In this document: positions 35,303 through 44,184 of the stretch, piece by piece
Numbering within the stretch: position 1 is the stretch's first letter
Layout: the number at the start of each line of letters is the position of its first letter
Program-made: the position numbers and the translations under genes
The notes under the pieces: generated by a model
What the model saw: the letters and a program-made list of their open reading frames with translations, nothing else
Told to the model about the DNA's origin: nothing
Databases searched by the model: none
Source of the DNA: Acidobacteriota bacterium
GTDB taxonomy: Bacteria > Acidobacteriota > Terriglobia > Acidiferrales > UBA7541
Length of the DNA stretch: 64,000 nucleotides
Assembly: GCA_003225315.1 (NCBI GenBank)
Contig: QHZD01000045.1
Coordinates: 27,652 to 91,651 of the forward strand
Direction of reading: 5' to 3'

Positions 35303-36169
35303 TCAGCTGGTTTGCTGAGGCTGCTCGGCGCGCTTCTGCTTGATTTCCTTGACCTTGTCGACCAGGTCGTCGGCCTGCTTCTTCAGGCTGGCGCGCTCTT
35401 CGGCGCTTTCCACCATATCCGCCTTGCGGCGATAGAGGAGATTCAAGTAGGCCATGGCATCGTCGTAGTCAGGCTTGACCTGGATGGATTTCTGCAAGTT
35501 GGTGATGCCTTCGTCCACGAGAGGGCCATACTTTGAGGCGTATTCGGTGCGAACGGCTGGAGGGAGCGGATCGTCATCCCGCACTTGCTTGTTGACGTGA
35601 TCCTTGTTATAGGCAGCGCGCAACTCGCCATTGGAGCGGTAAGCGAGGGTCCAATCAATTACACCGATCCAATAATAAGGCTCAGGGTCATTGGGCCTCA
35701 GCTGGATGTGCCTCTGATGGTAGGACTTGGACTCCTCAAATTTCTTGGGGTCGAAGGGAGTGCCGGCCATCTGGAAAAGGATGGAGCCGGTGCCATCGAC
35801 GGCGCTCAGATTGTTGTGGTCCATTTCAAGGACTTCCTTGAACTCCTCAACAGCCGCGTTGCCGAGACGCATGTTCTGCTCCGAAGGCGCGCCGGGGATG
35901 TACTGGCTGGCATAAGCAGTGGCCAGGTAGAGGCGGGCATTGAGCAAGCCAGGATCGAGATCCTTGGCTTTCTTGAAATCCTCGATAGCCGCGTCGTACT
36001 GAGCGCCCTTATAAGCGGCAACACCCTTATTGAGGAGGTCGCGAGCCTTCAATTTATTGCAGCCGGAGCCACAGATAGCCAGAATCACGAACGCGGCAAA
36101 GGCCAAAGCGCGGCGAATCCAAGTGGAATCAATCACCGATGATGCATGAGTCATCGAAGCATCCATCCC
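35303..36169 (-). CDS. TPR lipoprotein downstream of the TonB/ExbD genes
   Basis: The 288-residue protein has a lipoprotein signal (LAICGSGC) followed by TPRs: LLNKGVAAYKGAQYDAAIEDF, NARLYLATAYASQ, ALGNAAVEEFKEVLEMD, YYWIGVIDWTLAY and a C-terminal NLQKSIQVKPDYDDAMAYLN. The tail is basic and helical. Such periplasmic TPR lipoproteins scaffold protein complexes. It is the last gene of the tonB-exbB-exbD block and could assist outer-membrane transport or assembly. ATGs at 36169 and 36157 are both possible starts. Confidence 0.8.
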   Translation of the reverse strand, partial: GMDASMTHASSVIDSTWIRRALAFAAFVILAICGSGCNKLKARDLLNKGVAAYKGAQYDAAIEDFKKAKDLDPGLLNARLYLATAYASQYIPGAPSEQNMRLGNAAVEEFKEVLEMDHNNLSAVDGTGSILFQMAGTPFDPKKFEESKSYHQRHIQLRPNDPEPYYWIGVIDWTLAYRSNGELRAAYNKDHVNKQVRDDDPLPPAVRTEYASKYGPLVDEGITNLQKSIQVKPDYDDAMAYLNLLYRRKADMVESAEERASLKKQADDLVDKVKEIKQKRAEQPQQTS

Positions 36170-36248
36170 TGCTGTGCGTGACCCCAAAATGGCCGGGGCC
36201 AGCGCCCGGAAATTTCACGTCTGCCCTGCGAGGGGCACTCTAAAACCG

Positions 36249-36668
36249 TCAGAAAGCCTTTTCCAGTTCCGGCGACAGCAAGCCAACTGACGCGATTCCC
36301 GAGGTGTGCATGACATCGATCACTTGAGCCACGACCCCAAATTCGACCGGTTGATCCCCGCGAATAAACGCGACACGTGAGGCGCGCTGCTTGAAGATTT
36401 CCTCAATCCGGGACCCGAGCTTATCAAAAGAAACCGGCTCCTGATTGATGCGCAGCGTCCCATCCGCCAGAACCTGAATCACCACCACTTCATCGCGAAA
36501 CTTTTCTTCCCGCGGCTGGGTTGATTGCTGAGGAATCAGCGCATCCAAACCCAGGGAGTCCACCCGGATGATCATAAAGATCACCAGGAGCACCAGCAGG
36601 ATATCGATCAACGGAACGACGTTCATGTCCGAGACGATACCGCGCTTACCGCCGACTGACATTCCCAT
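36249..36668 (-). CDS. exbD: ExbD/TolR family protein, copy 3
   Basis: The 139-residue protein has the ExbD layout: a short cytoplasmic start (SDMNVVPLIDILLVLLVIFMI, containing the conserved Asp in the membrane helix) and a periplasmic domain ending AFIRGDQPVEFGVVAQVIDVM. ExbD forms the proton channel with ExbB that energises TonB. It is the last of three exbD genes in a row and lies 66 bp after copy 2. Three copies with differing periplasmic domains may serve different TonB partners. Confidence 0.93.
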   Translation of the reverse strand: MGMSVGGKRGIVSDMNVVPLIDILLVLLVIFMIIRVDSLGLDALIPQQSTQPREEKFRDEVVVIQVLADGTLRINQEPVSFDKLGSRIEEIFKQRASRVAFIRGDQPVEFGVVAQVIDVMHTSGIASVGLLSPELEKAF

Positions 36669-36734
36669 AATCCACCTCGTAAAGGCAAATGCCCCGCGAG
36701 GAGGACTCTCACATCCCTACAAAGCGAAGAAAAT

Positions 36735-37163
36735 TTATTGGCCCGCTTCGAGCTTGGCGGTGATCAAACCAATCTTGTCAATGCCGGCGCCGCGCATGAT
36801 GTCGATGGCACGGGCAACGTCCATGAACATTACATCGTTATCGCCTTTGACGAAAGCGATTTTCTCGGCGCGCTCCTTGAAGATTTCTTCCATGCGCGGA
36901 CCGAGACGATCCCAGGTGGTGTCCTCCTGGTTGATCTTGAGCTTGCCATTGTTGGCGATCTGGACGACCACGGTTTTGTTTTCAAGCTCGACGTTCTGCT
37001 GCTGGTTCGGCGAGGGCTGTGGAACGAGCGTGTCCAAGCCCTTCGGAACGACCGGCGAAATGACCATGAAAATAATAATCAGAACAAGAAGGATATCGAT
37101 CAGCGGCACCACATTGGGCGTCGCGAGCGCTCCTCCGCTTTCTCCTCCAACATCCATCCCCAT
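36735..37163 (-). CDS. exbD: ExbD/TolR family protein, copy 2
   Basis: This 142-residue ExbD has the membrane helix TPNVVPLIDILLVLIIIFMV with the conserved Asp and a periplasmic domain with KIAFVKGDNDVMFMDVARAI. It differs from copies 1 and 3 mainly in the periplasmic part. A GC-rich stem (37213-37235) lies in the 125-bp gap to copy 1 and could be an mRNA processing or stability element. Confidence 0.93.
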   Translation of the reverse strand: MGMDVGGESGGALATPNVVPLIDILLVLIIIFMVISPVVPKGLDTLVPQPSPNQQQNVELENKTVVVQIANNGKLKINQEDTTWDRLGPRMEEIFKERAEKIAFVKGDNDVMFMDVARAIDIMRGAGIDKIGLITAKLEAGQ

Positions 37164-37212
37164 AGCGAGTCTCCTGTCGGCCCGAGGTAGAGCGGCTCCC
37201 GGGCCATGAAAC

Positions 37213-37235
37213 CGCGCCGGGTGGGATCCGGCGCG
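37213..37235 (-). other. Intercistronic hairpin between exbD copies 1 and 2
   Basis: Arms CGCGCCGG and CCGGCGCG with a 7-base loop, with no T-tract behind them on the minus strand. It probably stabilises or separates the transcript rather than ending it. Confidence 0.4.
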
Positions 37236-37288
37236 GCACTAAAGAAATCAGCAAACGAACGGCACAAACAACTGCCTTACAGCGGTCC

Positions 37289-37738
37289 TCAATCCGCGGA
37301 CGGCGGACGAGGAGTTGGCTTCCCGGATTGACTCTTCTCGGTGAGCAGGCCGAGCTGGTCGACACCGGCGGAGCGAATCTCGTCGACAACCGCGACGACA
37401 TCGCCGTACTTGGCGCGAGCGTCGCTCTTAACGTAAACGGTCTTGTCAAGCCGGGTGGAGATGCGGTCCTTAACCTGGTCGGTGATCTCTTCCTTGCGGA
37501 GCTTGGCGTTGCCAAGGAAGATGCTGCCGTCCCGCGAAATGGCCACGACGATAGCGTCATCCTTGTCGGCGTCCTTCATATCATGTGGATTATTGGTAGG
37601 AGCCAAGTCCACCTGATGGGTCTTCTGCAACATGGGCGTGACCACCATGAAGATGATCAGCAAAACGAGCATGATGTCGGCCATGGGAATGACATTGGGG
37701 GCCGCCATCTGGGCACCGGCTTGTGGCTTGTACGCCAT
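37289..37738 (-). CDS. exbD: ExbD/TolR family protein, copy 1
   Basis: This 149-residue ExbD has NVIPMADIMLVLLIIFMVVT with the conserved Asp of the membrane helix and a periplasmic domain containing VYVKSDARAKYGDVVAVVDEI. A C-terminal Pro-rich tail (GKPTPRPPSAD) follows. It starts 6 bp after the exbB stop, so the two are translated together. Confidence 0.94.
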   Translation of the reverse strand: MAYKPQAGAQMAAPNVIPMADIMLVLLIIFMVVTPMLQKTHQVDLAPTNNPHDMKDADKDDAIVVAISRDGSIFLGNAKLRKEEITDQVKDRISTRLDKTVYVKSDARAKYGDVVAVVDEIRSAGVDQLGLLTEKSQSGKPTPRPPSAD

Positions 37739-37744
37739 GGCCGT

Positions 37745-38467
37745 TTACTTCTTGGCGCCGCGGCGCAGGATGAAGTAGTTGATGAGCTCCATGGAGGAGT
37801 TGTCCATCTCGACGTCAAAAGCTTCCACTTTGTTGGTGAAGTAGTTGTAAGCCCAGACGGCGGGGACGGCCACGAGCAAGCCGAAAGCGGTGGTGACGAG
37901 CGCTTCAGCAATACCGCCGGCAACCGCGGAGAGGCCGGTGGCCTTGCTGTTGGCGATACCCTTAAACGCGTTCAAGATGCCGACGACGGTCCCGAAGAGA
38001 CCCACGAACGGCGCTGTGGACCCGATAGTGGCGAGCGCCGAGAGGCCGCGCTTCATTTCGGCATGGACGATGGCCACGGAGCGCTCCAGGCCGCGCTTCG
38101 CCGCGTCAATGACGTCGGAGTCCGAAACCTGTTGTGAGGCAGATTGGAATTCAGAGAGGCCGGTCGCGACCACCTTGGCGATGTGGCTCTTCTTATTGCG
38201 TTCGGCAATTGCAATGGCTTCGTCAAGCTTGCCGTCCTTGAGAGCGCCGGCAACCTGCTGCACGAAGACGCGAGACTGCTTGCGAGCCGCGCTGTACATG
38301 AGGAAGCGGTCAATCATGACGCCGAAGGAATAGATGGAGAGAACAAATAGGATGAAAACAACGACGAGCGCGAGCGTACCCATGTTCTTGAGCATGTCGC
38401 GTAAATCGAAGCTGGGTGCGCCAGCTTCCTGCAGCAGAACTGCAAAAGTGAATAAAGTTGCTACCAT
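37745..38467 (-). CDS. exbB: ExbB/TolQ/MotA family proton-channel protein
   Basis: The 240-residue protein has three membrane segments. The first is near residues 30-50, and the other two frame the ALATIGSTAPFVGLFGTVVGILNAF signature and the ALVTTAFGLLVAVPAVWAYN segment that builds the channel with ExbD. It is encoded between tonB and the three exbD genes, forming the inner-membrane motor for TonB-dependent outer-membrane transporters. Confidence 0.95.
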   Translation of the reverse strand: MVATLFTFAVLLQEAGAPSFDLRDMLKNMGTLALVVVFILFVLSIYSFGVMIDRFLMYSAARKQSRVFVQQVAGALKDGKLDEAIAIAERNKKSHIAKVVATGLSEFQSASQQVSDSDVIDAAKRGLERSVAIVHAEMKRGLSALATIGSTAPFVGLFGTVVGILNAFKGIANSKATGLSAVAGGIAEALVTTAFGLLVAVPAVWAYNYFTNKVEAFDVEMDNSSMELINYFILRRGAKK

Positions 38468-38585
38468 TCGTTTGCTCCTTAAGTTTCAAGTGACCCTCCG
38501 GCGAGGCCGGCGGGCAACAAGAGTGTTCGCTGAATACTGTTACCTGGAGCGACGCACCTGTCCCACGACCGGCGCGCCACCCGCA

Positions 38586-39323
38586 CTACTGGTTGAGAGA
38601 GAAAATCACGTCAATGGTCGTGTCCACGTCCACCGGCTCGCCATTCAGGAGCGTCGGTTGATAGCGCCACTGGCGAACGGCGTCAAGCGCCGCCTGCTGC
38701 AGCAGCGGATGGCCGGACATCACTTCCAGAGACGTAATCGCGCCGTCCTTGCCAATGATGGCGTGCAAGCGCACGGTGCCCGAGATGCGGGTCTGGCGCG
38801 CGAGCGGCGGATAGACCGGCTGAACGCGGTTGAGGATGCGCGCGGCCTGGACGTTGCCACCAACGCGGAGCGGACCAGTCTGGTGCGGCTTCGGCGGAGG
38901 CGGCGCACCGCCCATGCCACCGATGACGCCGCCAAGCACGCCGCCCATGGAGCCACCGGCAACGCCGCCGGGGACTCCACCGGTCATACCGGTAGCCACA
39001 TCGGGCTCGGCGTCTTCCTTAATAATTTTCACTTCCTTGGGGATGACCTTCGGCTGCATGAGCTTGCCGGCATCCATCAAATGGGCCTGCGGCTTCACAT
39101 GGACCACCTGGGCCACCGCAGGGGGCGGAGGGGGCGGGGGCGGAGGCGGGGGCGCAGTCAGCATCGTCGCCATCATGGTTTTGGGGAGCGCTTCGGTGTA
39201 GATCAGCGGAATAAGGATGAGTATCCCCAAAAAGGCGACCTGAAAGATCATCGAAACCACGACGGTCCAAGGCTTGTTGGTCTTCTTCGGATTCGGACTG
39301 GAAATCACCATTTCTTCAAACAT
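38586..39323 (-). CDS. tonB: TonB family energy transducer
   Basis: The 245-residue protein has one N-terminal membrane helix (MIFQVAFLGILILIPLIY) and a run of a dozen prolines near residue 55. A Gly-rich stretch with repeated GG-x motifs (about residues 117-140) and a C-terminal TonB domain follow (GTVRLHAIIGKDGAITSLEV, then the RQWRYQPTLLNG motif). TonB spans the periplasm and drives outer-membrane transporters. It begins 5 bp after the secF stop, so export and TonB genes share a transcript. Confidence 0.94.
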   Translation of the reverse strand: MFEEMVISSPNPKKTNKPWTVVVSMIFQVAFLGILILIPLIYTEALPKTMMATMLTAPPPPPPPPPPPAVAQVVHVKPQAHLMDAGKLMQPKVIPKEVKIIKEDAEPDVATGMTGGVPGGVAGGSMGGVLGGVIGGMGGAPPPPKPHQTGPLRVGGNVQAARILNRVQPVYPPLARQTRISGTVRLHAIIGKDGAITSLEVMSGHPLLQQAALDAVRQWRYQPTLLNGEPVDVDTTIDVIFSLNQ

Positions 39324-39328
39324 GGGTT

Positions 39329-40657
39329 CTACCTCCTCCCGGCGGTAGCGAGACGTCCGGGAACATTTTCGCTACTGCGGGTTTTGTTGCCGGCTGCGGG
39401 TCCGGTGCCTGCCGCCACGCCCTGGCCGCGCCAACGGTTCCAGGCGACGACGAGCGGAGCAGCGATACCAAAACTGGAGTACGTTCCTACCACAATCCCT
39501 ACCACCAGGGCAAAGGAGAAAGCACGAAGCACCTGGCCGCCCATCAGGAACAGGACGAGCACGGTAAGGAAAGTCAAACCGCTGGTCAAGATCGTTCGCG
39601 AAAGAGTCTGATTGATGGACTTGTTGACCACGTCAGCGAACGATTGGTTGCGCAGCAATCGGTTGTTCTCACGGATGCGATCGAAGATGACGATCGTGTC
39701 GTTCATGGAATAACCGACCAAAGTAAGCAAGGCCGCGATGACCGTAAGCGAAATCTCAAAATGCAGCAGCGAGAAAAAGCCCAGGGTAATCAGCACATCG
39801 TGAAACACGGCTAAAACTGCCGCCAGCCCAAAAATCATTTTATCGAGCAACCGAAGAACGAATCCTACGAACCCTCTCTGCGCAAGAAAGACCTGGCCGA
39901 CCGAGCCACCGCCCTGAAATCGAAAGGCAATATATACCAGCATGCCGCCCAAAGCATAGAGGGTAACGTAAATTGCCTGCTGGCGAAGCTCGGCGCCGAC
40001 TTTGGGACCGACGACTTCCACATTGCGAATGCCAAACGGGCCGAGAACGTAGCTGTCTTTCAAGGCGGCGAGGACCGGCGCGGTTACGCCATCCGCTTTC
40101 GATAGATCATCGAAATTGGTGAGCACGCCGTGAGCGTTCTTGTCGCGGTAGTCGAGAATCTTCTTAGCGAGCTGCTGGTAACGATCACCGGCGTTGACGG
40201 AAAGAAGCAGCGGATCTTTTTCGGAGAGCAGCGCAGCGAGTGAAGCCGTGGTGGCAGCATTGAAATTGGGCTTGTTCGATCCAGAAAGGCCATAGGCAGC
40301 GTTCAGAGCGCCGAGAACTCTTACGCGTCCTTCTTCGAGAGCTTGCTCGTCCTGACCTTTGCCTTCTACGAAGATGACGACTTCGTTCGAATTAGGGTCG
40401 CCAATGTCCTTGATACTCTGGATTTCCGTGTTCCCCAGGCCTTGCGCGGCGAGGCTGCTGCGAAGCTTGTCAACATTAGGAGGCTGGGCGAAGCGAACAT
40501 CCACGTTGGTGCCGCCTTTGAAATCGATCCCGTAGCGAATCCCGCTACCGTAAAGAATCGAAACCCATCCAGCAAGGAGAAGAATGCCACTTAAGGCATA
40601 GAAATACTTGGCTTTGCCCATCCAGTCGATATTGGGCTGTTTGAAGAGCTCGATCAT
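39329..40657 (-). CDS. secF: Protein translocase subunit SecF, enlarged periplasmic domain
   Basis: The 442-residue protein has six membrane helices with SecF signatures (YGIDFKGGTNVDVRFA and the VGYSMNDTIVIFDRIRENNR motif). SecDF uses the proton gradient to pull proteins out of the Sec channel. E. coli SecF is about 323 residues; here the first periplasmic domain is about 90 residues longer (roughly residues 90-210, with LSEKDPLLLSVNAGDRYQQL). The ATG at 40657 fits the family start; an upstream start at 40726 does not. Confidence 0.93.
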   Translation of the reverse strand: MIELFKQPNIDWMGKAKYFYALSGILLLAGWVSILYGSGIRYGIDFKGGTNVDVRFAQPPNVDKLRSSLAAQGLGNTEIQSIKDIGDPNSNEVVIFVEGKGQDEQALEEGRVRVLGALNAAYGLSGSNKPNFNAATTASLAALLSEKDPLLLSVNAGDRYQQLAKKILDYRDKNAHGVLTNFDDLSKADGVTAPVLAALKDSYVLGPFGIRNVEVVGPKVGAELRQQAIYVTLYALGGMLVYIAFRFQGGGSVGQVFLAQRGFVGFVLRLLDKMIFGLAAVLAVFHDVLITLGFFSLLHFEISLTVIAALLTLVGYSMNDTIVIFDRIRENNRLLRNQSFADVVNKSINQTLSRTILTSGLTFLTVLVLFLMGGQVLRAFSFALVVGIVVGTYSSFGIAAPLVVAWNRWRGQGVAAGTGPAAGNKTRSSENVPGRLATAGRR

Positions 40658-40807
40658 GCGGCCTTTACTTCCCTTCCTTAGACACCAGAGGAGGTGGAAT
40701 GTTCCCGGCGCAAAGCCTCCTACCATGGTAGAAGAATCCGACCTGAGAACCCACCGCCCACTCGTTTGGATTTGAGTGGGACACTCGCCCCAGAAGTTCT
40801 AGTACGA

Positions 40808-42442
40808 CTAAATGCTCAACTCCGCCTGACGGTCCATCTTGGTCAGGTGATACTGGAAAATCGTTTTCGAGACGTACACGGCTGTGAAGATGTTCGCCAC
40901 CAGACCTACCACGAGCGTGATGGCAAAGCCCTTTATTGGGCCACTTCCGAAAAATCCCAAAAAGGCAGCCGAAACCACGGTCGTGACGTGCGTATCGATA
41001 ATTGTTACAAATGCCTTATCAAAGCCGGCAGCGACGGCGGCCGCCGCGGACTTGCCGTTGCGCAACTCCTCGCGGATACGCTCGAAGACGAGAACGTTGG
41101 AGTCCACACCCATGCCGATGGTCAGGATGACGCCGGCGATGCCGGGCAGCGTCAGGACCGCGCCGAAGAGCGCCATGGCCGCGAGCAAAATGACCAGGTT
41201 GAGGAACAGGGCCAGCACGGCGTTGCCGCCAGAAAGCCGGTAATAAACGAGCATAAAGAGCATCACGACTACGAGGCTGAGCACGGAAGCCTGGACGCCG
41301 TGGCGGATGGAGTCCGCGCCGAGGGATGGGCCGACAGTGCGCTCCTCAAGATATTTGATAGAGGCAGGGAGTGCGCCGGCTCGCAATATCAACGCTAAAT
41401 CGTGAGCACTCTCTTCGGTAAAATTTCCTTCGATAAACCCGTTGTCTCGAATCTCATTCCTGATCTCAGGCGCCATGCGTACTGTATGATCGAGTACGAC
41501 CGCCATCCTGTTACCGATGTTCTGCCTCGTGAAAGTCGAGAAGCGCTCAGCAGCGTCGGCTGACAAGTAGAAATCCACAACCCACTCCATCGGATTGTCA
41601 GTTTTGCGTCTTTCCCTTGCATCGCGGAGATCGCGGCCGGTGACTACGGGAGCACGGTCGAGGAGCCACCAAACTTCGCCTTTGTCGATTACTCCGTTGG
41701 CGCCGCGGTTTTCCGAGACGCCTCTCAACAATTCGGTGCCTGGCGGCAGCACGGTGTGCTGCGCCATGTAGGCAGCCACGGAAGGGTATGTCACAGGATC
41801 TCTGACGAACCTGAGCTCAAGCTGGCCGCCTGCCTGAATCACTCCCAAGGCCTCAGCGGGGTCGCCCACGCCGGGGAGTTGAACAAGGATTTCGTTGGCG
41901 TTGCGGCCGCCACGAGGCTGAATCGTCGGCTCCCTCAGTCCCAGCGCGTTGATGCGCTGCGCAATCGTCTCGATCGAATGTTCCATCGTCTGCTCTTGAA
42001 TAGTAACGATTGCCCCGGGGCGCAGCGTCAGCGTGTAGGCGTTGGCATCACCGGCGGCGCGAGCCAGGTCCCAAACATTGTTGTATTGCTGGGTGACCAG
42101 GTCGCGGAATTCCGAGACCTGAGACGGATCGACGTTACGAACCAGGATGTGCGTGTCGTCAATGCGGCGCACTTCATCGTAATGAATATTTTTTGAGCGC
42201 AGCAGCGTGGTCACACGATCCACGGTGGTGTCTGTCTCCTGCGCGATGGCTTCCTGGACCTGCACCTGGAGAACCAGGTGCGTGCCGCCCTGGAGGTCGA
42301 GGCCAAGCTTGATCTGCTTCCCGAAATTGTCTTTTACCTGCGCCACCGAAGTGGGGAACACCGGGTAGCCGAAAAGGAAATAGATGCAGAACAGAATGAC
42401 GGTGAAGATGAACAGCGCTTTCCACTTCAGATTGGGGTTCAT
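40808..42442 (-). CDS. secD: Protein translocase subunit SecD
   Basis: The 544-residue protein has an N-terminal membrane helix, GLDLQGGTHLVLQVQ, and a large periplasmic domain. The C-terminal helices carry MLVYYRLSGGNAVLAL, LPGIAGVILTIGMGVDSNVLVFERIREE and the AFLGFFGSGPIKGFAITL region. It pairs with SecF to drive late steps of export. Gene order yajC-secD-secF is the usual one and follows tgt here as in many bacteria. Confidence 0.96.
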   Translation of the reverse strand: MNPNLKWKALFIFTVILFCIYFLFGYPVFPTSVAQVKDNFGKQIKLGLDLQGGTHLVLQVQVQEAIAQETDTTVDRVTTLLRSKNIHYDEVRRIDDTHILVRNVDPSQVSEFRDLVTQQYNNVWDLARAAGDANAYTLTLRPGAIVTIQEQTMEHSIETIAQRINALGLREPTIQPRGGRNANEILVQLPGVGDPAEALGVIQAGGQLELRFVRDPVTYPSVAAYMAQHTVLPPGTELLRGVSENRGANGVIDKGEVWWLLDRAPVVTGRDLRDARERRKTDNPMEWVVDFYLSADAAERFSTFTRQNIGNRMAVVLDHTVRMAPEIRNEIRDNGFIEGNFTEESAHDLALILRAGALPASIKYLEERTVGPSLGADSIRHGVQASVLSLVVVMLFMLVYYRLSGGNAVLALFLNLVILLAAMALFGAVLTLPGIAGVILTIGMGVDSNVLVFERIREELRNGKSAAAAVAAGFDKAFVTIIDTHVTTVVSAAFLGFFGSGPIKGFAITLVVGLVANIFTAVYVSKTIFQYHLTKMDRQAELSI

Positions 42443-42481
42443 GGTCAGAATGTAAGACGCGTAAGCCGGCGAAGGGTGGGT

Positions 42482-42802
42482 TTATTTTGCATCTTCCGAT
42501 GCCTCCACCTGTGCAATCGCCGCGCGCGCGACGCGGATTTTAACCTGCGGTTCGCTGGAGATTTTCAAAATGACAGAATCGCCATCGATGCCGTTGACGG
42601 TGCCATAAATGCCGCCGTTGGTGATGATCTTATCTCCGGTCTTGAGAGCGCCGAGCATTTCCTGAATCTTTTTGCGCTGTTGCTGCTGCGGTCTGAACAC
42701 TATGAAATACATAATGATAATCATGGGTAGAATGAGGAATAGCGGGCTTCCAAGCACGCTGCCACCACCCCCAGAAGCCTGAAGAATCGTCGCTGCCATC
42801 AT
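42482..42802 (-). CDS. yajC: Preprotein translocase subunit YajC
   Basis: The 106-residue protein has one membrane helix (PLFLILPMIIIMYFIVFRPQ) and the family motif QQQQRKKIQEMLGALKTGDKIITNGGIYGTV. YajC associates with SecDF. The ATG at 42802 was chosen over a TTG at 42817. Confidence 0.95.
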   Translation of the reverse strand: MMAATILQASGGGGSVLGSPLFLILPMIIIMYFIVFRPQQQQRKKIQEMLGALKTGDKIITNGGIYGTVNGIDGDSVILKISSEPQVKIRVARAAIAQVEASEDAK

Positions 42803-42990
42803 CGTGTGTTGAACCAATCCCTATTGCTTAGTTGTCAATTCTCAGTCAGTCCGCCCCGATGCCCTTTCCAGGCAAGGAAGATAGAAAGACCGGGCGGCGG
42901 CACATCACCCGCGCTCCTGCTAAATCGTTTCCCGTTCGATTCGTCTTGGTGCCCCGCGGATGGCTCGCGCGCTTCCCGGAATTAGGCCAC

Positions 42991-44127
42991 TCAGGCCGGT
43001 CCTTCAGCATAGCGCGCGTGCATCTCTGATGAGAAATTCGCTAGGTTCCCAAACCCGATAGCCTCTCGGATTCGGCGCATTATGTCAAGGTAAAAGTGGA
43101 CATTGTGGTGGGTGGCCAGAATGGCGGCAGTGAGTTCTCCCGCTGCGAAGAGATGACGAAGATAAGCGCGCGAATAGCGGCGGCAAACGGAACAAGTGCA
43201 TTGAGGATCGATGGCCCGCTGATCCTGAGCGTAGCGCGCGTTCTTGATTAGGATGCGGCCTTCGCTAGTGTAGAGGCAGGCGTGGCGCGCGGCGCGCGTG
43301 GGCAGCACGCAATCCATCATGTCGATACCGAGCGCAACATAATCGGCGATCTGCTCGGGACGGCCCACGCCCATCAGATAGCGTGGACGATCCTTAGGCA
43401 ACAGCTCTGTGACTTCGGCGGTCATCTGACAAGTGGTTTCGTGAGGCTCGCCGACGGCAAGGCCGCCAACCGCGTATCCAGGAAAGTCAAGATCGAGAAG
43501 TTGGCGAGCGCTCTCGCGCCGCAAATCGGCAAACGTCGCGCCTTGCACGATGCCGAATTGCCATTGGCTGAGATCGCCGTTGCGGCACGCGCATTCCTGA
43601 AAATAGACGCGCGCGCGCCGTGCCCACTCGGTAGTGCGCTTCAGTGCGGCTTCGGCTTTTTCGCGGGGCGCGGGCGTTTCGATGCACTCATCGAGAACCA
43701 TGGCGATGTCCGAGCCCAGCGCGAGCTGAATCTCAGCGGCTTTTTCCGGGGTGAGGAGATGCTCGGAGCCGTCAAGATGGGAACGGAAGCGCACGCCTTC
43801 ATCGGTAATTTTCCGCAGCTCTGAGAGGCTGAAGACTTGGTAGCCGCCGGAATCCGTGAGAATCGCGCGCGGCCAGGACATGAATTTGTGCAAACCGCCA
43901 AGCTTGCGGACTAATTCATGGCCGGGACGAAGATAAAGATGATAGGTATTCGCGAGGATAATTTCCGCGCCGAGTTCCTCGAGCGCTTCATTGCGCAGGC
44001 TCTTTACGGCGGCTTGCGTGCCAACGGGCAGGAAAAACGGAGTTTCGATGGAGCCGTGGGGCGTGGTCAGGCGTCCGCGGCGCGCGCCGGACGGATCGGT
44101 CTTCGAGACTTCGAAAGAAAAATTCAT
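42991..44127 (-). CDS. tgt: tRNA-guanine transglycosylase
   Basis: Tgt inserts the queuine precursor preQ1 into position 34 of GUN tRNAs. The 378-residue protein has THPGSIETPFFLPVG-like PHGSIETPFFLPVGTQAAVK, LTDSGGYQVFSL, MVLDECIETPA, the GGLAVGEP and GIDMMDCVLPTRAARHA motifs with the nucleophile Asp, and a zinc site CTCSVCRRYSRAYLRH. Length and order are normal. It is followed by yajC. Confidence 0.97.
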   Translation of the reverse strand: MNFSFEVSKTDPSGARRGRLTTPHGSIETPFFLPVGTQAAVKSLRNEALEELGAEIILANTYHLYLRPGHELVRKLGGLHKFMSWPRAILTDSGGYQVFSLSELRKITDEGVRFRSHLDGSEHLLTPEKAAEIQLALGSDIAMVLDECIETPAPREKAEAALKRTTEWARRARVYFQECACRNGDLSQWQFGIVQGATFADLRRESARQLLDLDFPGYAVGGLAVGEPHETTCQMTAEVTELLPKDRPRYLMGVGRPEQIADYVALGIDMMDCVLPTRAARHACLYTSEGRILIKNARYAQDQRAIDPQCTCSVCRRYSRAYLRHLFAAGELTAAILATHHNVHFYLDIMRRIREAIGFGNLANFSSEMHARYAEGPA

Positions 44128-44149
44128 CTTCGGCTAAATAGCGGAAAGC

Positions 44150-44175
44150 AGGACAGGCAGGAATGCCTGTCCTAC
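44150..44175. repeat. REP-like hairpin
   Basis: AGGACAGGCA-ggaa-TGCCTGTCCT followed by ACC, perfect 10-bp arms, between the tgt start and the YIP1-like stop. It has the same design as elements at 630, 35003 and 35192. Confidence 0.55.
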
Positions 44176-44184
44176 CTGAGTGTA

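Noticed and set aside
38334..39611. Plus-strand ORF of 425 codons across tonB, exbB and secF
   Set aside because: It crosses three well-supported minus-strand genes and is rich in Arg and His from the Gly/Pro-rich antisense.
42818..42990. tRNA gene in the yajC-tgt gap
   Set aside because: A GTTCGATTCG string resembles a T-loop, but no acceptor or anticodon stems pair with it. No tRNA was found anywhere in the window.
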